This document shows, piece by piece, positions 8,450-16,105 of a stretch of 64,000 nt of DNA. The position numbers were made by a program, and so were the translations under genes. How positions within the stretch are numbered: position 1 is the stretch's first letter; every line of letters begins with the position of its first letter. The stretch is taken from NCBI RefSeq assembly GCF_020873875.1, contig NZ_JAHWGU010000017.1:62001-126000 (forward strand), written 5' to 3'. Source of the stretch: Actinoplanes sp. DH11 (GTDB lineage: Bacteria > Actinomycetota > Actinomycetes > Mycobacteriales > Micromonosporaceae). The notes under the pieces were generated by a model. The model saw nothing but the letters and a program-made list of their open reading frames with translations. It was not told where the DNA came from and did not search any database.

Positions 8450-9046
8450 GTGCGACTGTCCACCCGGCTTCTGCCCGTCCCGCTCGCCCCGGAGCTCCGG
8501 CTCCATCTCGTCGACGACGGCCGCGGCCTCTTCGACCTGACCGGCGGCGAGTTCCACAGCGATCAGCCACCCCCGTTCTGGGCGTTCGTCTGGGCCGGCG
8601 GCCAGGCCCTCGCCCGCTATCTGCTCGACCATCCCGCCGAGGCCGCCGGCAAGCGGGTCCTCGACGTCGCCACCGGCTCGGGTGTGGCCGCGATCGCGGC
8701 GGCCCGGTGCGGTGCGGCCGCCGTCGCCGCGACCGACATCGATCCGGCTGCCGCCGAGGCGGCCCGGCGCAACGCCGCCGCCAACGACCTCTCCCTGGTC
8801 ACCGACGTGGACGATCCGGAGCTGGTGCTGGCCGGTGACGTCTTCTACAGTCCGTCGGTCGCGCCGCAGATGACCGCGACGTTGCGCGCGGCACGCCGGG
8901 CCGGCGCCACGGTGCTGGTCGGCGATCCGGGCCGCGGCTTCTTCCCGGGGCGCCTCTTCGAGCTGGTCACCGAGTACGCCGTGCCGGTGCCGCGGGTCCT
9001 GGAGGAGACGGAGTCCCTGACCACCGGCGTGTGGCGGATGAAATGA
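8450..9046 (+). CDS. class I SAM-dependent methyltransferase
   Basis: 198 residues from GTG. SAM-binding motif I is VLDVATGSGVAAIAAARCGA, with the acidic ATDID after strand 2 and GDVFYSP as the motif IV region. The N-terminal HSDQPPPFWAFVWAGGQALARYL is typical of the PrmA/ETFB lysine methyltransferase-like group, which methylates Lys side chains of proteins; some relatives act on small amines. The target is unknown. It lies 30 bp after the short SARP-like gene and may be co-transcribed with it. Confidence 0.8.
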   Translation: MRLSTRLLPVPLAPELRLHLVDDGRGLFDLTGGEFHSDQPPPFWAFVWAGGQALARYLLDHPAEAAGKRVLDVATGSGVAAIAAARCGAAAVAATDIDPAAAEAARRNAAANDLSLVTDVDDPELVLAGDVFYSPSVAPQMTATLRAARRAGATVLVGDPGRGFFPGRLFELVTEYAVPVPRVLEETESLTTGVWRMK

Positions 9047-9113
9047 AGATGCGTTCATCAAGCAACCACTTGTACGCTGCAACCAAACTCCGAGATCGAA
9101 CGGCGGTGGAACG

Positions 9114-9584
9114 TTGACCGACGACATCACCCGGCTCGCCGATGAGATCGTTCGATTCGTCCGGATGAGCACCCGCTTCCGGGGCATGCTCAGGACCGGG
9201 GATCTCGGCGCCGAGTCCTCCGCGCTGATGCTGCTGCCCCCGCTGGTGGCACACGGTCCGATGCGGGTCACCGACCTGGCCGAGATCAAGCAGGCGGACC
9301 CGTCGACGATCAGCCGCCAGGTCGCCCAGCTCGTCAAGGCCGGGCTGGCCCGGCGCGAGGCCGACCCGGCGGACGGCCGGGCGTCCCGGCTCGCCGTCAC
9401 CGAGGCCGGCGAGGCCGCCTGCGAACGGCTGCGGCAGGCCCGGGTGGCGCTGCTCGGTCAGGCGCTGAGCGACTGGCCCGACGACCGGGCCGCCGCGTTC
9501 ACCGGACTGTTCGAGGAGTTCAACGACCTGCTCGAGGCGCACCTGCGGCTCGAGCCCACCGCACACCCACGGGAGTCTCCGTGA
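9114..9584 (+). CDS. MarR-family transcriptional regulator
   Basis: 156 residues from a TTG start. A winged helix occupies about residues 40-125 (MRVTDLAEIKQADPSTISRQVAQLVKAGLARRE and a basic wing DPADGRASR). The stop codon overlaps the GTG of the downstream efflux gene as GTGA, so the two are translationally coupled. MarR repressors paired this way usually sense the transported compound. Upstream, the direct repeat GCAACCA at 9062-9068 and 9079-9085 (17-bp spacing) may be part of an autoregulatory operator. Confidence 0.88.
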   Translation: MTDDITRLADEIVRFVRMSTRFRGMLRTGDLGAESSALMLLPPLVAHGPMRVTDLAEIKQADPSTISRQVAQLVKAGLARREADPADGRASRLAVTEAGEAACERLRQARVALLGQALSDWPDDRAAAFTGLFEEFNDLLEAHLRLEPTAHPRESP

Positions 9585-11287
9585 GCCATCCGAGCCCACC
9601 GGCCGCCGCACCGGTGGAATTCACCCACCGCCAGATCCTGACGATCCTCGGCGGGCTGATGATGGGCATGTTCCTGGCCGCCCTCGATCAGACGATCATG
9701 GCGACCGCGACGCGCACCATCGCCGACGACCTGAACGGGTTCGACCTGCAGGCATGGGCCACCACGGCGTTCCTGATCACCTCGACGATCTCCACGCCGC
9801 TGTACGGGAAGTTGTCCGACATCTACGGCCGGCGCCCGTTCTTCCTCTTCGCCATCGCCGTGTTCATCATCGGCTCGTTCCTCTGCGGCCTCTCCACCGA
9901 CATGTGGCAGCTGGCCGGCTTCCGGGCGATCCAGGGCATCGGCGCGGGCGGCCTCATGTCGCTGGCGCTGGCGATCATCGGGGACATCGTGCCGCCCCGG
10001 GAGCGCGCGAAGTACCAGGGCTTCTTCCTCGCCGTCTTCGGCACCGCGAGCGTCCTCGGCCCGATCCTGGGCGGCTTCTTCGCCGGCGCCGACGAGCTGC
10101 TCTGGCTGGCCGGCTGGCGCTGGGTGTTCTTCATCAACGTGCCGATCGGCATCGCCGCGATGGCGGTCGTGGCGAGGGTGCTGCACCTGCCGCACCAGCG
10201 GGTCGACCACCGGATCGACTGGCCCGGCGCGCTCATGCTGATCGTCGGCCTGGTCCCGCTGCTCACCGTGGCCGAGCAGGGCCGCGACTGGGGCTGGGGG
10301 TCCGGCGGGTCGATCGCCTGTTACGTGATCGGCGGGCTGGGCGTCATCGGCTTCGTGCTGGCCGAGCGGGCCTACAAGGACGAGGCGCTGCTGCCGCTGC
10401 GGCTCTTCGGCATCCGCACGGTCGCGGTCGGCGCCGCGTCCAGCACGATCCTCGGCATGGCGATGTTCGGCGGCCTGATGACCGTCCCGCTCTACCTGCA
10501 GATCGTGAAGGGCTCGACCGCCACGGCCGCCGGCCTCCAGATGATCCCGTTCGTGGTCGGCATCATGACCGGCTCGATCGTCTCCGGTCAGCTGATCTCC
10601 CGGACCGGCCGCTACCGGATCTTCCCGATCGTCGGCAGCTTCCTCATGGTGATCGCGCTCTTCCTGTTCTCCCGGGTCGGCGCGGACACCCCGCTCTGGC
10701 AGACCATGCTGGTGATGGTCGTGATGGGCCTCGGCCTGGGCAGCAACATGCAGCCGATGATCACCGCGGTGCAGAACGCGGTGTCGCCGCGGGAGATCGG
10801 CGTGGCGACCGGCGCGGTGACGTTCTTCCGCTCGATGGGCGGCACCCTGGGCACCGCGGTCTTCCTCTCGGTGCTCTTCAACGTGCTGCCCGGCAACATC
10901 TCGGACGCCTACCAGGAGGCTGCCAAGGATCCGGCGTTCCAGCAGGCCGCCGCCGAGCCGGACCAGCAGGCGCTGCTCGATCAGGCGCGCAGCGCGGACG
11001 CGCTGAGCGACACGTCGTTCATCGGCGGGCTGGCCGACGTGGTGGCGCACCCGTTCAAGGTGGGCTTCGCGGACAGCGTCCACCTGGTCTACCTGATCGC
11101 CCTCTGCGTCATGCTCGTCGGCCTGGTGGTGGTCTTCTTCCTGCCGGAGCTGCCGCTCTCGCAACGGTCGGCACAGCAGGCCCGCGCCGAGGACGCGATG
11201 CAGGCACAACAGAGCGGCGGCGTGCCCGGCCCGGGGACCGGGCCACAGCCGGGACCGGGCGGGGTCAAGGCAGCGTCCGACGGCTGA
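9581..11287 (+). CDS. DHA2-family MFS multidrug efflux transporter
   Basis: 568 residues with about 14 hydrophobic segments, the EmrB/QacA architecture. Motif A appears as YGKLSDIYGRRPFF, and LAALDQTIMATATRTIADDL in the first helix region is the family signature. The C-terminal 40 residues are Gln/Pro/Gly-rich and cytoplasmic. It uses proton motive force to export hydrophobic or cationic drugs. The GTGA overlap with the marR gene indicates one operon with the repressor first. Confidence 0.9.
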   Translation: MSHPSPPAAAPVEFTHRQILTILGGLMMGMFLAALDQTIMATATRTIADDLNGFDLQAWATTAFLITSTISTPLYGKLSDIYGRRPFFLFAIAVFIIGSFLCGLSTDMWQLAGFRAIQGIGAGGLMSLALAIIGDIVPPRERAKYQGFFLAVFGTASVLGPILGGFFAGADELLWLAGWRWVFFINVPIGIAAMAVVARVLHLPHQRVDHRIDWPGALMLIVGLVPLLTVAEQGRDWGWGSGGSIACYVIGGLGVIGFVLAERAYKDEALLPLRLFGIRTVAVGAASSTILGMAMFGGLMTVPLYLQIVKGSTATAAGLQMIPFVVGIMTGSIVSGQLISRTGRYRIFPIVGSFLMVIALFLFSRVGADTPLWQTMLVMVVMGLGLGSNMQPMITAVQNAVSPREIGVATGAVTFFRSMGGTLGTAVFLSVLFNVLPGNISDAYQEAAKDPAFQQAAAEPDQQALLDQARSADALSDTSFIGGLADVVAHPFKVGFADSVHLVYLIALCVMLVGLVVVFFLPELPLSQRSAQQARAEDAMQAQQSGGVPGPGTGPQPGPGGVKAASDG

Positions 11288-11297
11288 GCCGCAACTG

Positions 11298-11329
11298 GGG
11301 GTACGGGCGGAGCACCGCGCCCGTACCCC
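11298..11329. terminator. hairpin terminator between the efflux gene and mhuD
   Basis: GGGGTACGGGC at 11298-11308 pairs perfectly with GCCCGTACCCC at 11319-11329 around a 10-nt loop. No T-run follows. Its position directly after the efflux gene supports a terminator role. Confidence 0.6.
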
Positions 11330-11346
11330 GGCGTAGCGTGACCGTC

Positions 11347-11655
11347 ATGGCTGTTGTGAAGATCAACGCAATCGAGGTCCCCGAGGGCGCCGGCCCCGAG
11401 CTGGAGAAGCGGTTCGCCGCCCGCCACGGTGCCGTGGAGAACTCCCCCGGTTTCCTCGGGTTCGAGCTGCTGCGCCCGGTGGCCGGCGACAACCGGTACT
11501 TCGTCTACACCCGCTGGGAGACCGAGGAGGACTTCCAGGCCTGGGCCAACGGCAGCGCCAAGGAGGCACACGCCGGCGAGCGCAGCCGCCCGGTGGCCTC
11601 CGGTGCCAGCCTCCTCGAGTTCGAGGTGGTCCAGCAGGTGAGCAAGCCGGCCTGA
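11347..11655 (+). CDS. mhuD: heme-degrading monooxygenase of the MhuD type
   Basis: 102 residues, very close to mycobacterial MhuD from the first residues (VVKINAIEVP...GAGPELEKRF). It is an ABM-fold ferredoxin-like alpha/beta barrel, probably dimeric. The residues known to matter in MhuD are all at matching positions: N7, R22, W66 and the heme ligand H75. In mycobacteria MhuD opens heme without releasing carbon monoxide, giving mycobilins and free iron; the same chemistry is inferred here. No heme importer or iron regulator gene is adjacent. ATG at 11347 is the natural start. Confidence 0.9.
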   Translation: MAVVKINAIEVPEGAGPELEKRFAARHGAVENSPGFLGFELLRPVAGDNRYFVYTRWETEEDFQAWANGSAKEAHAGERSRPVASGASLLEFEVVQQVSKPA

Positions 11656-11687
11656 CGGTTCGCCGTAAGGACGGACGGGCGGGCGGA

Positions 11688-12485
11688 TTACGTCTGTGAC
11701 TTGCGGGCGGCCGCGTTCACCAGGCGCTCGGCGACGAGGCGGCGGTCCATGCCGAGGCGCTGGGCGCTCTCCTGGAGGATCGCGTAGGCCTCCTGCACGC
11801 CGCACCCGCGCTGGGCGATGATCACGCCGACCGCGCGGTCGACCTCGGCGCCCTCGGTCAGGGCCGCACGCCGGCCCAGCTCGCCGAGGAGCACCTCTGC
11901 CTGCCCGGCCAGGGCCATCGCGGTGACCAGCACGTCGGGGCCCGGGTCGCCGGGCTCCTGCAGGTAGACGCTGAGGGCACCGACCGCGGTGCGCCGCACG
12001 TCCAGCGGGACGGCGGCCACCGCCCGGACCCCGGAGGTGGCCGCGGCGTCGCGCAACTGCGGCCACCGCTCGTCGGTCACCAGGTCGCCGGCGGTGACCA
12101 GGGAGCGGGTGCGGGCCGCGTCGAGCCCGGGGCCGCTGCTCTGGGCGTACATCTGCTGCTCGAAGGCCTCCCCCGCCGTGCCGGTCGTGGCCTCGGTGAG
12201 CGGGCCGCCCTCGCCGATCAGCGCGACCGAGCAGCGCACCGCGCCCGGCAGGGAGCTCGCCGCGAAGGCGGTGAGGCGGTCCAAGGCGCGCGGCATGGTG
12301 TCCGCCGTGAGGAGCCGGACCGTCAGCTCGTGCAGGAGCCCGGCCAGTTCGACCGGGTGCGGCCCGCCGGCGGTGGTGCTGGGCAGGGCGGACGCGGGTC
12401 GCCGGGACCGGCGGGAACTCAGGCTACGGCGGAGCGAACGGCTGCCGCTGGAGGCGGCCGGGACGCGTCGTTGCGGTACGGACAC
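11688..12485 (-). CDS. GAF-ANTAR RNA-binding antitermination regulator
   Basis: 265 residues from GTG 12485, with an AGGA eight bases upstream; a TTG at 12527 would add 14 residues. The N-terminal 35 residues are Ser/Arg-rich. A GAF sensor domain follows at about 45-190 (VELAGLLHELTVRLL...RAVAAVPLDVRRTAVGALSVY), then a C-terminal ANTAR domain (REALTEGAEVDRAVG-like start, then AYAILQESAQRLGMDRRLVAERLV). ANTAR domains bind paired RNA hairpins and prevent transcription termination. The gene's own leader contains a strong hairpin followed by a T-run (12617-12648), suggesting it may act on its own transcript. The ligand of the GAF domain is unknown. Confidence 0.87.
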   Translation of the reverse strand: MSVPQRRVPAASSGSRSLRRSLSSRRSRRPASALPSTTAGGPHPVELAGLLHELTVRLLTADTMPRALDRLTAFAASSLPGAVRCSVALIGEGGPLTEATTGTAGEAFEQQMYAQSSGPGLDAARTRSLVTAGDLVTDERWPQLRDAAATSGVRAVAAVPLDVRRTAVGALSVYLQEPGDPGPDVLVTAMALAGQAEVLLGELGRRAALTEGAEVDRAVGVIIAQRGCGVQEAYAILQESAQRLGMDRRLVAERLVNAAARKSQT

Positions 12486-12606
12486 GCCAGGGATCCTGCC
12501 ACGTCGATCCGGCTGCGTGGGCGGCAAGGTGCCCCGTTAGGGGCTTCCTGTCCGGATAAACCTTCTCGTCCGAACCAACCGAGAAGCCGGTAAGGGGACG
12601 GAAAGT

Positions 12607-12650
12607 CGGGAAAAGCGCGCCGCCCCCCGGTTTCCCGGGGGGCGGCGCAA
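12607..12650 (-). terminator. intrinsic terminator/attenuator in the ANTAR gene leader
   Basis: A perfect 14-bp stem (12617-12630 with 12635-12648) and a 4-nt loop, followed on the minus strand by TTTT at 12611-12614. It lies about 130 nt upstream of the ANTAR gene start. No minus-strand gene lies upstream of it, so it is not the end of another gene; it sits inside the probable 5' leader. See findings. Confidence 0.7.
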
Positions 12651-12804
12651 CGAACACTGGTGTGCAGGTCGCCTCGCGGCGAGTGGCTCAACACGGCTCC
12701 AGCCGAACGGTATTCCGTGAAGGCAAAGGGTGAGGCCCGGGGACACTTGACACACCAGCACTCGTTCACAACTGTCGGCCGCCCCGCAGGATTCCTGCAG
12801 TGAT

Positions 12805-12820
12805 TGTGACCTGTATCACT
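12805..12820. promoter_or_regulatory. CRP-like operator
   Basis: TGTGACCTGTATCACT fits the CRP-family pattern TGTGA-N6-TCAC(A) at all but the last position. It lies 43-58 bp before the start of the small DUF2795-like gene. A neighbouring odd palindrome GCAGG-ATT-CCTGC is at 12786-12798. Confidence 0.5.
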
Positions 12821-12862
12821 CTTCCGGGGTTTGTCCGGAGCGGCCCGGGGTAGACCCGCCTG

Positions 12863-13057
12863 GTGACCGATGACATGCGTGAACTGACCGAATTCCTGGA
12901 CGGCGCCTACGACGCTCAGGAGCGCCTGTCCAGTGGCGACCTCCAGCGCCGGGCGATCGCTGCGGACCTGCCCGCGGAGGCGATGACCCGGATCGACGCC
13001 CTGCCCGACGGCGAGTACGCCCAGGACGAGGCCGCCGAGGCCCTGCGCACGCTGTAG
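12863..13057 (+). CDS. DUF2795-like small protein
   Basis: 64 residues from GTG. The pattern ELTEFLDGAYDAQERLSSGDL...DALPDGEYAQDEAAEAL resembles the DUF2795 family, small helical actinobacterial proteins with conserved LP-D-x-Y spacing. Function is unknown. It is acidic, with no membrane segment. It is preceded by the CRP-like site at 12805 and a long leader, and nothing is co-transcribed downstream. Confidence 0.7.
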   Translation: MTDDMRELTEFLDGAYDAQERLSSGDLQRRAIAADLPAEAMTRIDALPDGEYAQDEAAEALRTL

Positions 13058-13088
13058 CGCCCGGCGCCCAGGCCCTCGGCGTGGCGCC

Positions 13089-13607
13089 TCAGCCCTCGGC
13101 CTTCTCCTTCGCCATTGTGTACGCCATCTGCAGGAAGTCGGAGACCGCGGTGGCCGTCAGCACGGTCGCCGCGAGCCGGGTGAACCGGGGCGCCAGCACC
13201 AGGCCGCCGGTCAGCCCGGTCGCCACCCAGACGGCCAGGCAGAACGGGCAGGTGATCAGTTCACCGATGCCGTGCCGGACGGTGCTGCCCTCGTCCCGGA
13301 CCTCCTCGTTGAGCTCCGCGGCGCCGGCCGGCTCGGCGTACCGGGTGAAGGGCGCGCGCAACGGACTGGTGACCGCGTCCTTGGCGATCAGCCGGCTGAG
13401 CTTGTGCGTGGCGATGGAGATCAGCGCCACGTCGCCGAGAGACGGCCGCTCCGGCACCGGACGGCCGGTCAGCCGGGTGGCCGCCACCAGGCTGGCCGAC
13501 AGCGCGCCGAACGCGCCCATCGCCAGCAGGTAGCCGTCCAGCGGCCGGTGGTCGTGCGGGGCGTAGGCCTGTGCGATCCGGTCCAGCCGGGGTCGGGGCA
13601 ACGTCAT
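13089..13607 (-). CDS. DUF1360 family membrane protein
   Basis: 172 residues. Hydrophobic segments surround a conserved core (ALISIATHKLSRLIAKDAVTSPLRAPFTRY...LITCPFCLAVWVA) that is the DUF1360 signature; the CPFC motif suggests a redox or metal site. In Bacilli the family includes the spore protein YjcA/SpoVAE-neighbour type, but the role is not established. Its ATG lies 1 bp after the upstream gene's stop, so the two form an operon. Confidence 0.85.
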   Translation of the reverse strand: MTLPRPRLDRIAQAYAPHDHRPLDGYLLAMGAFGALSASLVAATRLTGRPVPERPSLGDVALISIATHKLSRLIAKDAVTSPLRAPFTRYAEPAGAAELNEEVRDEGSTVRHGIGELITCPFCLAVWVATGLTGGLVLAPRFTRLAATVLTATAVSDFLQMAYTMAKEKAEG

Positions 13608-13608
13608 C

Positions 13609-13860
13609 TCAGAAGTCCTGGGTGAGACGGGCCGGGTCGACCTCACGCCCCGGGTAGCGGGCCATGTATTCGGTCTCCAGTTCGGCCGTCCGCTTGAAGT
13701 GGTTCTCCAGCGCGGCGTCGGGTCCGTGCCGCAGGGTCTGCAACCGGGTGCGGTAAAGGCTGCCGAGCTCTCGGAAGAGATCCTCGTCGGCCAGACCGGC
13801 GGGGTCGATACCGGTGTCGAACACCACCGCCGCCCCCTCTTCGAATCGTGCGTCACTCAT
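13609..13860 (-). CDS. small conserved actinobacterial protein (DUF6158-like)
   Basis: 83 residues from ATG 13860, with GGAGGT well placed upstream (an earlier in-frame start at 13899 is less likely). The core LADEDLFRELGSLYRTRLQTLRHG...AELETEYMARYPGREVDP is a helical motif I associate with DUF6158; the family name is from memory. Soluble, function unknown. First gene of an operon with the DUF1360 gene, which follows after 1 bp. Confidence 0.65.
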   Translation of the reverse strand: MSDARFEEGAAVVFDTGIDPAGLADEDLFRELGSLYRTRLQTLRHGPDAALENHFKRTAELETEYMARYPGREVDPARLTQDF

Positions 13861-13948
13861 GCGCGTACCTCCGCCCTTTCGGGTCAACTCGTCCAGCACG
13901 GTTGCCCGACCCGGCGCACGCCAAACCCGCGCCGGTACGCTTCAGGAC

Positions 13949-14389
13949 ATGAAAGGGCTGTGGTCGCCGGCTTGGGTCGCCCGTCATCTGCTCGCGCTGG
14001 TCCTGACCGTGGGCTGCCTCGGCCTCGGCTGGTGGCAGTTCAGTCGCGCGGCCGACGGCAACTCGATCAGCTACGGCTACATGTTCCAGTGGCCGGTGTT
14101 CGGCGGGTTCGTGGTCTTCATCTGGCTGCGCGAGATCCAGCTGTTCCGGCGCAAGGCCACCGGCGAGCCGCCGGCGGAGCCGGCGCGAGCCGACCGGGCG
14201 CCGCGCGCGCCGGGTGCCCCGGTCACGTTCGGCCGCCCGGTGCGGGTCACCTCCCGGCCGGCGCACGGCGAGGCCACCGGCAACGACCCGGAGCTCGAGG
14301 CCTACAACGACTATCTGGCCTGGCTGGCCGCCCACCCGGGTGCCCGGCCCGCCGACTATCCCGGCCGGGTCCCGGCCGAGCCGCAGTGA
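13949..14389 (+). CDS. small two-helix membrane protein
   Basis: 146 residues. Hydrophobic segments at about 10-30 (contains GLGWWQFSRA) and 45-62 are followed by a Pro/Ala/Arg-rich linker and a short conserved tail (PELEAYNDYLAWLAAHPG). GWWQ resembles the start of SURF1-type proteins, but the rest of that fold is missing. It is paired with a DUF3817 gene, a common arrangement in actinobacteria. Function is not known. Confidence 0.65.
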   Translation: MKGLWSPAWVARHLLALVLTVGCLGLGWWQFSRAADGNSISYGYMFQWPVFGGFVVFIWLREIQLFRRKATGEPPAEPARADRAPRAPGAPVTFGRPVRVTSRPAHGEATGNDPELEAYNDYLAWLAAHPGARPADYPGRVPAEPQ

Positions 14390-14412
14390 CAGCGAACAAG
14401 GAGACACAGGCC

Positions 14413-14736
14413 GTGCAGGGAGCCCTGACCCGATACCGGACCATCGCGTGGATCGTCGGCGTGGTCCTCATCCTCCTGGTCGTGATCGGCATGCCGCTGA
14501 AGTACCTGGGCGACAACCCGGTCGTGGTGGAGACCGTCGGGCCCTTCCACGGGTTCCTCTACATGGTCTACCTGGTGGCGACGTTCGACCTGGCGCGCCG
14601 GGTGCACTGGCCGTTCAGCCGAATGGTGCTCGTCATGCTCTCCGGCACCATTCCGTTCCTCTCGTTCTGGGCCGAGCGCAAGGTGACCAAGAACTGGGTG
14701 CCGAGTGCGGCGCCCGAACCGGCGTTGAGCAAATAG
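14413..14736 (+). CDS. DUF3817 membrane protein
   Basis: 107 residues with three hydrophobic stretches; PLKYL, GPFHGFLYMVYLV and SGTIPFLSFWAERK are the conserved DUF3817 blocks. GTG at 14413 has AAGGAG about 10 nt upstream. A GTG at 14386 overlaps the previous stop as GTGA and would add nine residues, so coupling from the upstream gene is also possible. Integral membrane protein of unknown role. Confidence 0.8.
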   Translation: MQGALTRYRTIAWIVGVVLILLVVIGMPLKYLGDNPVVVETVGPFHGFLYMVYLVATFDLARRVHWPFSRMVLVMLSGTIPFLSFWAERKVTKNWVPSAAPEPALSK

Positions 14737-14894
14737 TCCGATTGGCGCGCGGAATTAACGCTTAGCTGTGATCAAATAACAGCCCGTTATCAGGATTTAC
14801 CGCGCAAGCCTGGCTATTGGCATAAATCACGCGCGTAGGCCTTGATTTCTTTTCTTGCCTCGATAAGTTGATGCGGTTGGTCCGGTCCGCAGCC

Positions 14895-15060
14895 ACAAAC
14901 CCTCGGGTGGCGCCGGCCAACGCCGCCGAATCAACCGCGGCGATCCGGTGCCTTCCCCAACGGCGCCGACCGTCGCGACCCGCACCGGGGACGACTGGGC
15001 CTTCTTCCCGCCCACGTCCGTCAACCTGTGACCCGGTAGGCGGCGCAGCGGAAGAAAGGC
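14895..15060 (+). ncRNA. cyclic di-AMP riboswitch (ydaO-yuaA type)
   Basis: The leader of the NlpC/P60 gene contains the recognisable conserved blocks of this class: GCCGCCGAATC near 14921-14932, and at the 3' end CCGTCAACC (15018-15026), GGTAGGCG (15036-15043) and GGAAGAAAGG (15050-15059). In actinobacteria this riboswitch class is known to sit in front of cell-wall hydrolase genes of the Rpf and NlpC/P60 types and to reduce expression when c-di-AMP binds. Boundaries are approximate. The stretch 14737-14894 before it is AT-richer and probably holds the promoter. Confidence 0.75.
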
Positions 15061-15070
15061 CCTTCGACCA

Positions 15071-16033
15071 GTGCCACACCCCCGTACCCGGCTCCGGGCG
15101 CTCGCGGTCGCGCTGACCGCGTTCGCGATCACCCTGTCGGGAGCCAACGCCGTGCATGCGGCTCCGTCCGCGAGCGAGATCAAGAAGAAGATCAAGACGG
15201 CCGAGGAGAAGCTCGAGGACGTCACCGAGTCGTACAACAAGATGCGGCTCGACCTCAAGGAGACCAAGGCCGAGACGAAGAAGCTCGAGCAGTCGCTCAA
15301 GCCGACCGAGATCGCCCTCGCCGCGGCCACCGCCAAGGTGAAGACGATCGCCACCACCACCTACATGCAGGGCCGGACCGGCGGCATGACCGTCCTGGTC
15401 TCCGGCGAGCAGAGCAATCTGCTGGAGCGCATGACGTTCCTCGAGCAGATCGCTCAGGAGAACCAGCAGGACATCGACGCGTACACGCAGACCACTCAGA
15501 CGTACGCGGAGCGCAAGGCGGCTCTCAAGACCACACAGGCCAAGCAGACGGCCCAGGTCAAGGAGCTGGCCAACCGCAAGAAGGGCATCGAGAAGGACCT
15601 CGACAAGCTGTACGACATGCGCGAGGCCGCATACGGCAGCCCGACCGAGCCCGGCAAGTCCTACAGCGGCTCCATCCCGTCCATCCCCGGTTCCGCGGGC
15701 AAGGCGGTCACCTACGCGTTCAACGCCATCGGCAAGCCGTACGGCTTCGGCGACGCCGGCCCGAGCTCGTACGACTGCTCCGGCCTCACCTCGGCGGCGT
15801 GGGCGGCGGCAGGCAAGTCGCTGCCACACAACGCGGCCGCTCAGTACAGCGCCACGGCCCGGATCAGCAAGTCCGATCTGAAGCCCGGCGACCTGATCTT
15901 CTACCGCTCGAACGCGCACGTCGCGATCTATATCGGCGGTGGTCAGATCATTGACGCCCCGTCGGCCGGCCGCAACGTGCTGAAGCGCTCGATGGGCATC
16001 ATGACGCCGAACGGCTACGGCCGCATCAGGTAA
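15071..16033 (+). CDS. secreted NlpC/P60 peptidoglycan endopeptidase
   Basis: 320 residues. Signal peptide at 1-31 (cleavage near VHAAPS), a long coiled coil at about 35-190 rich in Lys/Glu/Gln, then an NlpC/P60 domain from about 205. Catalytic Cys is in YDCSGLT and the His in AHVAIYIGGG. The architecture matches RipA/RipC-like hydrolases that cut peptide cross-links in the wall during growth or division. GTG start, with the riboswitch ending about 11 nt upstream. A long terminator follows. Confidence 0.92.
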   Translation: MPHPRTRLRALAVALTAFAITLSGANAVHAAPSASEIKKKIKTAEEKLEDVTESYNKMRLDLKETKAETKKLEQSLKPTEIALAAATAKVKTIATTTYMQGRTGGMTVLVSGEQSNLLERMTFLEQIAQENQQDIDAYTQTTQTYAERKAALKTTQAKQTAQVKELANRKKGIEKDLDKLYDMREAAYGSPTEPGKSYSGSIPSIPGSAGKAVTYAFNAIGKPYGFGDAGPSSYDCSGLTSAAWAAAGKSLPHNAAAQYSATARISKSDLKPGDLIFYRSNAHVAIYIGGGQIIDAPSAGRNVLKRSMGIMTPNGYGRIR

Positions 16034-16045
16034 CTCCCAGCATGC

Positions 16046-16088
16046 CGAGAAGGCCGGTGCCCCCACGCGGGGGGCACCGGCCTTCTCG
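16046..16088. terminator. strong terminator hairpin after the NlpC/P60 gene
   Basis: A perfect 19-bp inverted repeat (CGAGAAGGCC... at 16046-16064 with its complement at 16070-16088) and a 5-nt loop. It lies between the convergent endopeptidase and sigma factor genes and can act in both directions. Confidence 0.85.
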
Positions 16089-16105
16089 TTGTCGCAACGT
16101 TACTG

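Noticed and set aside
12419..12769. Cys-containing minus-strand frame (MNECWCVKC start) upstream of the ANTAR gene, possibly a leader peptide
   Set aside because: No ribosome site, it runs through the terminator hairpin and far into the next gene; only the attenuator hairpin itself is kept.
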